Translations under genes and position numbers: made by a program
Assembly (NCBI RefSeq): GCF_946482605.1
Contig: NZ_CAMLSE010000031.1
Location: 1 to 64,000, forward strand
Direction of reading: 5' to 3'
Length of the DNA: 64,000 nucleotides
Source of the DNA: an uncultured Dyadobacter sp.
GTDB taxonomy: Bacteria; Bacteroidota; Bacteroidia; Cytophagales; Spirosomataceae
The notes under the pieces: model-generated
What the model saw: the letters and a program-made list of their open reading frames with translations, nothing else
What the model was told of the DNA's origin: nothing
The model's database searches: none
Part shown: in pieces, positions 60,998 through 64,000 of the stretch
How the letters are laid out: each line of letters opens with the position of its first letter
Position numbering within the stretch: position 1 is the stretch's first letter

Positions 60998-63900
60998 ATG
61001 AAAAGAATACTACTAACTATTTTCTGCATTTCCCTATGCTTCCAGGCCTCTCTGGCCCAGACAGGCAAGGGAGATCTGGAAGCATTCACTTCCCGCACAG
61101 GTGCCCTCCCGACCATCGACGAGGCTACGCACGCGCTGAGCTTTCTCCGCTTTCCAGCCCAGCGGGCCTATGCCGTATCCGGCAACGATGTAAGCCTGAA
61201 AGCCGCCAACTTCATGACCGACAACCGGGGAATGTTCGGACTGCAAGCCGGCCAGGACGATTTTCGTTTCCGCTCGCGGCAGACCGACAGCTACGGAATG
61301 GAGCACATCACGCTGGAACAAACCTACCTGGGCGTGCCCGTTTTTGACGGTACCTACAAGTTCCACTTCAACCGAAACCAGGACCTGACAGCGGTCAACG
61401 GCAACCTGGTCACAAGCATCAAGATCAATGTAGTACCAACCCTCGCGCAGCATGAAGCCGAAACAATTGCCATCGGCTATGTGGAAAACCAGCTCATGAA
61501 AAACCTGGAAAGTCCGCTGACAGCTCACAAAAGCACATTGTATATTTTTCAAAAAGGTCTGGTGCAGGGTTATGACGGAGGAAAATCGCTGGTGTACGAA
61601 GTGGAAGTGCGAAACGACGGACAGGTAAGGGAGTTCCTCTACATCGATGCGCATACGGGCGCCCTGGTGGAACAATTTACCGGTACGCACGGGATCCAGC
61701 GAAAACTGTACGAAACGTCGATCAGCGTCCCCAATCTGAGATGGCAGGAAGGCGATGGCTTCCCGGGAACGCTCGATCAGTGGCAGCAGTCGGAACTCGA
61801 AAGCGCGGGTTTTATTTACAACCTCATGAAAAACACATTTGGCCGTACCTCCTACAACGGAGCCGATGCTGTGATGGTCACAATCAACAACAATCCGCTG
61901 GTAGGCTGTCCCAATGCAAGCTGGAACGGCGTTTCCGCCAACTATTGCACCGGCACCGCAGCCGACGACGTGGTGGCGCACGAGTGGGCACACGCCTATA
62001 CGGAGTACACGAGCGGACTGGTATACGGATGGCAGGCAGGAGCCCTGAACGAGTCGTTTTCGGATATCTGGGGGGAAGTGGTGGACCAGCTCGACGGTTA
62101 CATGGACAGCGGGGAAAATTCCTTACCCCGCACCGGCTGCGGGAGCTCGAACCGCTGGCAGGTAGGCGAAAAGGCCACTGCATTTGGCGGAGCGATCCGC
62201 GACATGTGGAACCCCACTTGCTTTAACCAGCCGGGCAAGGTATCCGACCCGCAATACTGGTGCCTGTCGAGCGACCAGGGCGGTGTACACATCAACAGCG
62301 GCGTGCTGAACCATGCATTCGCGCTGCTCGCGGATGGAGGAACTTATAATGGGCAGTCGATCAGCGGGATCGGTCTCGTAAAAGCCGCCCACATTTTCTG
62401 GCGGGCGCAGTCGCAATATATGACCCGCACCACGGATTTCGCGGCCCAGGCCGACATACTCGAAGATGCCCTGGCCTCGCTTCTGGGCATTAACCTCACC
62501 TCACTTACCACCGGAACCGGGGCAGCCGGGGCTTCGGGGCAGATCATCGATGCGAACGACGCTGCCCAGCTAGCGAAGGTCATTCAGGCGGTGGAGCTGC
62601 GTTCCGAGACCAGTTGCTCATACAGCACCCTGCTCAAACCTGCCCCTGCGTTGTGTAACGGTGCCAGCCAGAGCCTTGCGTTGTATTATGAAGGCTTCGA
62701 AATCGGATTGGGTGGTTTCACCACGTCCTTCGAAACCACCTCGGGCACCTGGGAAGGCCGCAGCTGGGTCCAGGCCAACGCACCCGGCGGGCGCCCGGGC
62801 AAGGTCGCATTCGGTATCGACTATCCCGGTGGCAACTGCATCAACTCCATGCAGAATGGCCTGATCCGTATGGAAAGTCCGGTCATCAGCATTCCCGCGG
62901 GCACGGCCGGCAACCTTGCCATGGCGTTCGACCATTATGTGGCCACGGAGGAGGGCTTTGATGGCGGCAATATCAAATATTCGATCAATGGCGGCGCATG
63001 GACCATCCTGCCTGCTACGGCGTTCACGGCCAACCCGTATAATATGAACCTGACCACCGCAGCGGCAGGCAATTTCAATCCGCTGCAAGGGCAACCCGCA
63101 TTCACCGGCTCCGATGGCGGAACGATTGCGGGATCTTGGGGACAAAGCCAGGTCAACCTCTCGGCAATCGGCCTGCTGCCGGGCAATACCATCCGCTTCC
63201 GTTTCGAAATGGGTACCGACCGCTGCGGGGCCGTTGATGGCTGGTATATCGACGACCTGCGCGTGTACACCTGCGCCAGCACCCCCGCCGTTCATTTTCT
63301 GACATCGTCGGCATCCGTCAATGAAGGCGAAGCGGTGATCGGCGCAGGGTGCCTGGATTACATTGAAAAGATCATTACGGTACAGATCGACAAGGCGCCG
63401 ACCCAGCCGGTGACCGTTACCCTCAACACGCCCGGAGGAACTGCCAAACAGGGTGCCCATGCCGACTATACGATATCACCGACTTCGTTCAATCTCTCTT
63501 CGGCGTCGCCCACCCAGCTGATCGTGGTGCGGGTTTACAATGATGCCTATGTAGAAGGGACAGAAACGATCGACCTTTCCTACTCCCTCAATGCAAACGG
63601 AGGCAACGGCATTGCCGGCGCGGAGTATCAGCAGTTTCAACTTCAGATCACCGACGACGACTTTACGCCCGGTATCTACACCGATGTCCTGCTCGACGCC
63701 AATTTTAACAGCGGCCCGGGTGACTGGCAGGTTCAAAACGGCGGTAATACCAGCCACACATGGACAGTATCGGCGTTCGCCGGCACCGGCCTGGAACCCC
63801 AGGGTTCACCTTTCTTTTTCATGAACAGCAATACGAACCTCGGCAGCACGGCCGTCATGGATGAATATCTTGAATCTCCGGCGATCAATACCGCGGGCAG

Positions 63901-64000
63901 GGAAAACATCCTCCTTACCTTTTCCCAGCACTGGCGCGTCCTGCCCGGAAGCTTCGCAGAACTGGGAATCGTGGAAGTGTGGGATGGTTCGGCGTGGGAC
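60998..64000 (+). CDS. Secreted M4 (thermolysin-like) metallopeptidase, 3' end beyond window
   Basis: The frame is open from ATG 60998 to the window edge (1001 codons) and continues. A signal peptide ends ASLAQ (about residue 21). A fungalysin/thermolysin-type propeptide follows (residues 40-220, ITLEQTYLGVPVFDGTYKFH). The M4 catalytic domain has HEWAH at 328-332, NESFSD with the third zinc ligand Glu352, and GGVHINSGVLNHAFALL. After about residue 560 come two MAM/jelly-roll-like segments (YYEGFEIGLGGFTTSFET; later DANFNSGPGDWQVQNGG) with a Calx-beta-like domain between them (SASVNEGEAV ... DYTISPTSFNL). A C-terminal sorting domain for type IX secretion would be expected beyond the edge but is not seen here. 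Confidence 0.9.
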   Translation, partial: MKRILLTIFCISLCFQASLAQTGKGDLEAFTSRTGALPTIDEATHALSFLRFPAQRAYAVSGNDVSLKAANFMTDNRGMFGLQAGQDDFRFRSRQTDSYGMEHITLEQTYLGVPVFDGTYKFHFNRNQDLTAVNGNLVTSIKINVVPTLAQHEAETIAIGYVENQLMKNLESPLTAHKSTLYIFQKGLVQGYDGGKSLVYEVEVRNDGQVREFLYIDAHTGALVEQFTGTHGIQRKLYETSISVPNLRWQEGDGFPGTLDQWQQSELESAGFIYNLMKNTFGRTSYNGADAVMVTINNNPLVGCPNASWNGVSANYCTGTAADDVVAHEWAHAYTEYTSGLVYGWQAGALNESFSDIWGEVVDQLDGYMDSGENSLPRTGCGSSNRWQVGEKATAFGGAIRDMWNPTCFNQPGKVSDPQYWCLSSDQGGVHINSGVLNHAFALLADGGTYNGQSISGIGLVKAAHIFWRAQSQYMTRTTDFAAQADILEDALASLLGINLTSLTTGTGAAGASGQIIDANDAAQLAKVIQAVELRSETSCSYSTLLKPAPALCNGASQSLALYYEGFEIGLGGFTTSFETTSGTWEGRSWVQANAPGGRPGKVAFGIDYPGGNCINSMQNGLIRMESPVISIPAGTAGNLAMAFDHYVATEEGFDGGNIKYSINGGAWTILPATAFTANPYNMNLTTAAAGNFNPLQGQPAFTGSDGGTIAGSWGQSQVNLSAIGLLPGNTIRFRFEMGTDRCGAVDGWYIDDLRVYTCASTPAVHFLTSSASVNEGEAVIGAGCLDYIEKIITVQIDKAPTQPVTVTLNTPGGTAKQGAHADYTISPTSFNLSSASPTQLIVVRVYNDAYVEGTETIDLSYSLNANGGNGIAGAEYQQFQLQITDDDFTPGIYTDVLLDANFNSGPGDWQVQNGGNTSHTWTVSAFAGTGLEPQGSPFFFMNSNTNLGSTAVMDEYLESPAINTAGRENILLTFSQHWRVLPGSFAELGIVEVWDGSAWD

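Noticed and set aside
61034..61993. Minus-strand frame of 319 codons at the right end
   Set aside because: It is a shadow of the M4 peptidase, whose signal peptide, propeptide and HEWAH site are all in frame on the plus strand.

Overview
The window looks like a chromosomal segment of a Bacteroidota bacterium, probably order Cytophagales and close to Dyadobacter (inferred). The evidence is TonB-dependent receptors with N-terminal carboxypeptidase-regulatory-like domains, DUF4397 and choice-of-anchor lipoproteins, a CusA permease fused to a TolC-like protein, a multi-PAS kinase ending after its phosphoacceptor helices, TAnnTTTG-type promoter boxes and weak Shine-Dalgarno sites. I see no rRNA, tRNA, CRISPR array, insertion sequence or prophage.

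Layout. 1-885: a small GIY-YIG nuclease gene between two long REP-like palindromes. 886-7112: a TetR-controlled RND efflux operon (outer-membrane factor, adaptor, permease) with a matching 13-bp palindrome before the regulator and before the operon. 7307-10164: a minus-strand redox cluster (TlpA-like thioredoxin, single-domain DsbD-N protein, di-haem peroxidase). 10473-14529: a plus-strand unit with a promoter, a SAM-type riboswitch, a terminator-like hairpin, a second long structured element, a TonB-dependent receptor and a DUF4397 lipoprotein. 14609-15724: a PIN toxin whose antitoxin frame is broken by a TAG, plus a conserved-looking unknown gene. 15888-16112: tandem and interspersed REP elements. 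16192-17748: a sulfatase. 17880-23870: a heavy-metal RND system. 23982-29435: a coiled-coil protein, a metallophosphoesterase with a probable outer-membrane partner, and a large PAS/GAF sensor. 29700-33812: a TPR protein, a membrane protein and a membrane-anchored MutS-like ATPase. 33880-38861: a 19-residue-repeat protein, a Tat-exported molybdopterin oxidoreductase subunit, an orphan LytS-type kinase and a second metallophosphoesterase. 39230-43819: a TonB-dependent receptor with a nucleotide pyrophosphatase/phosphodiesterase. 43938-46154: a TspO-like membrane protein and a DUF4932 protein. 46547-52859: a third RND system. 53010-56970: a GH28 hydrolase translationally coupled to a ThuA-like protein, then a choice-of-anchor lipoprotein. 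57112-60720: a lipid-linked sugar transfer operon (GT2, GT39, LPG-synthase-like membrane protein). 60998 to the end: a secreted M4 metallopeptidase running off the window.

The main themes are envelope transport and defence (three RND pumps), surface scavenging (two TonB receptors, sulfatase, phosphodiesterase, GH28, M4 peptidase) and envelope modification. The least ordinary parts are the REP-flanked GIY-YIG cassette, the stacked RNA-like leader of the first TonB receptor, the broken antitoxin beside an intact PIN toxin, and the repeated two-hairpin REP module. No large known defence island is visible.
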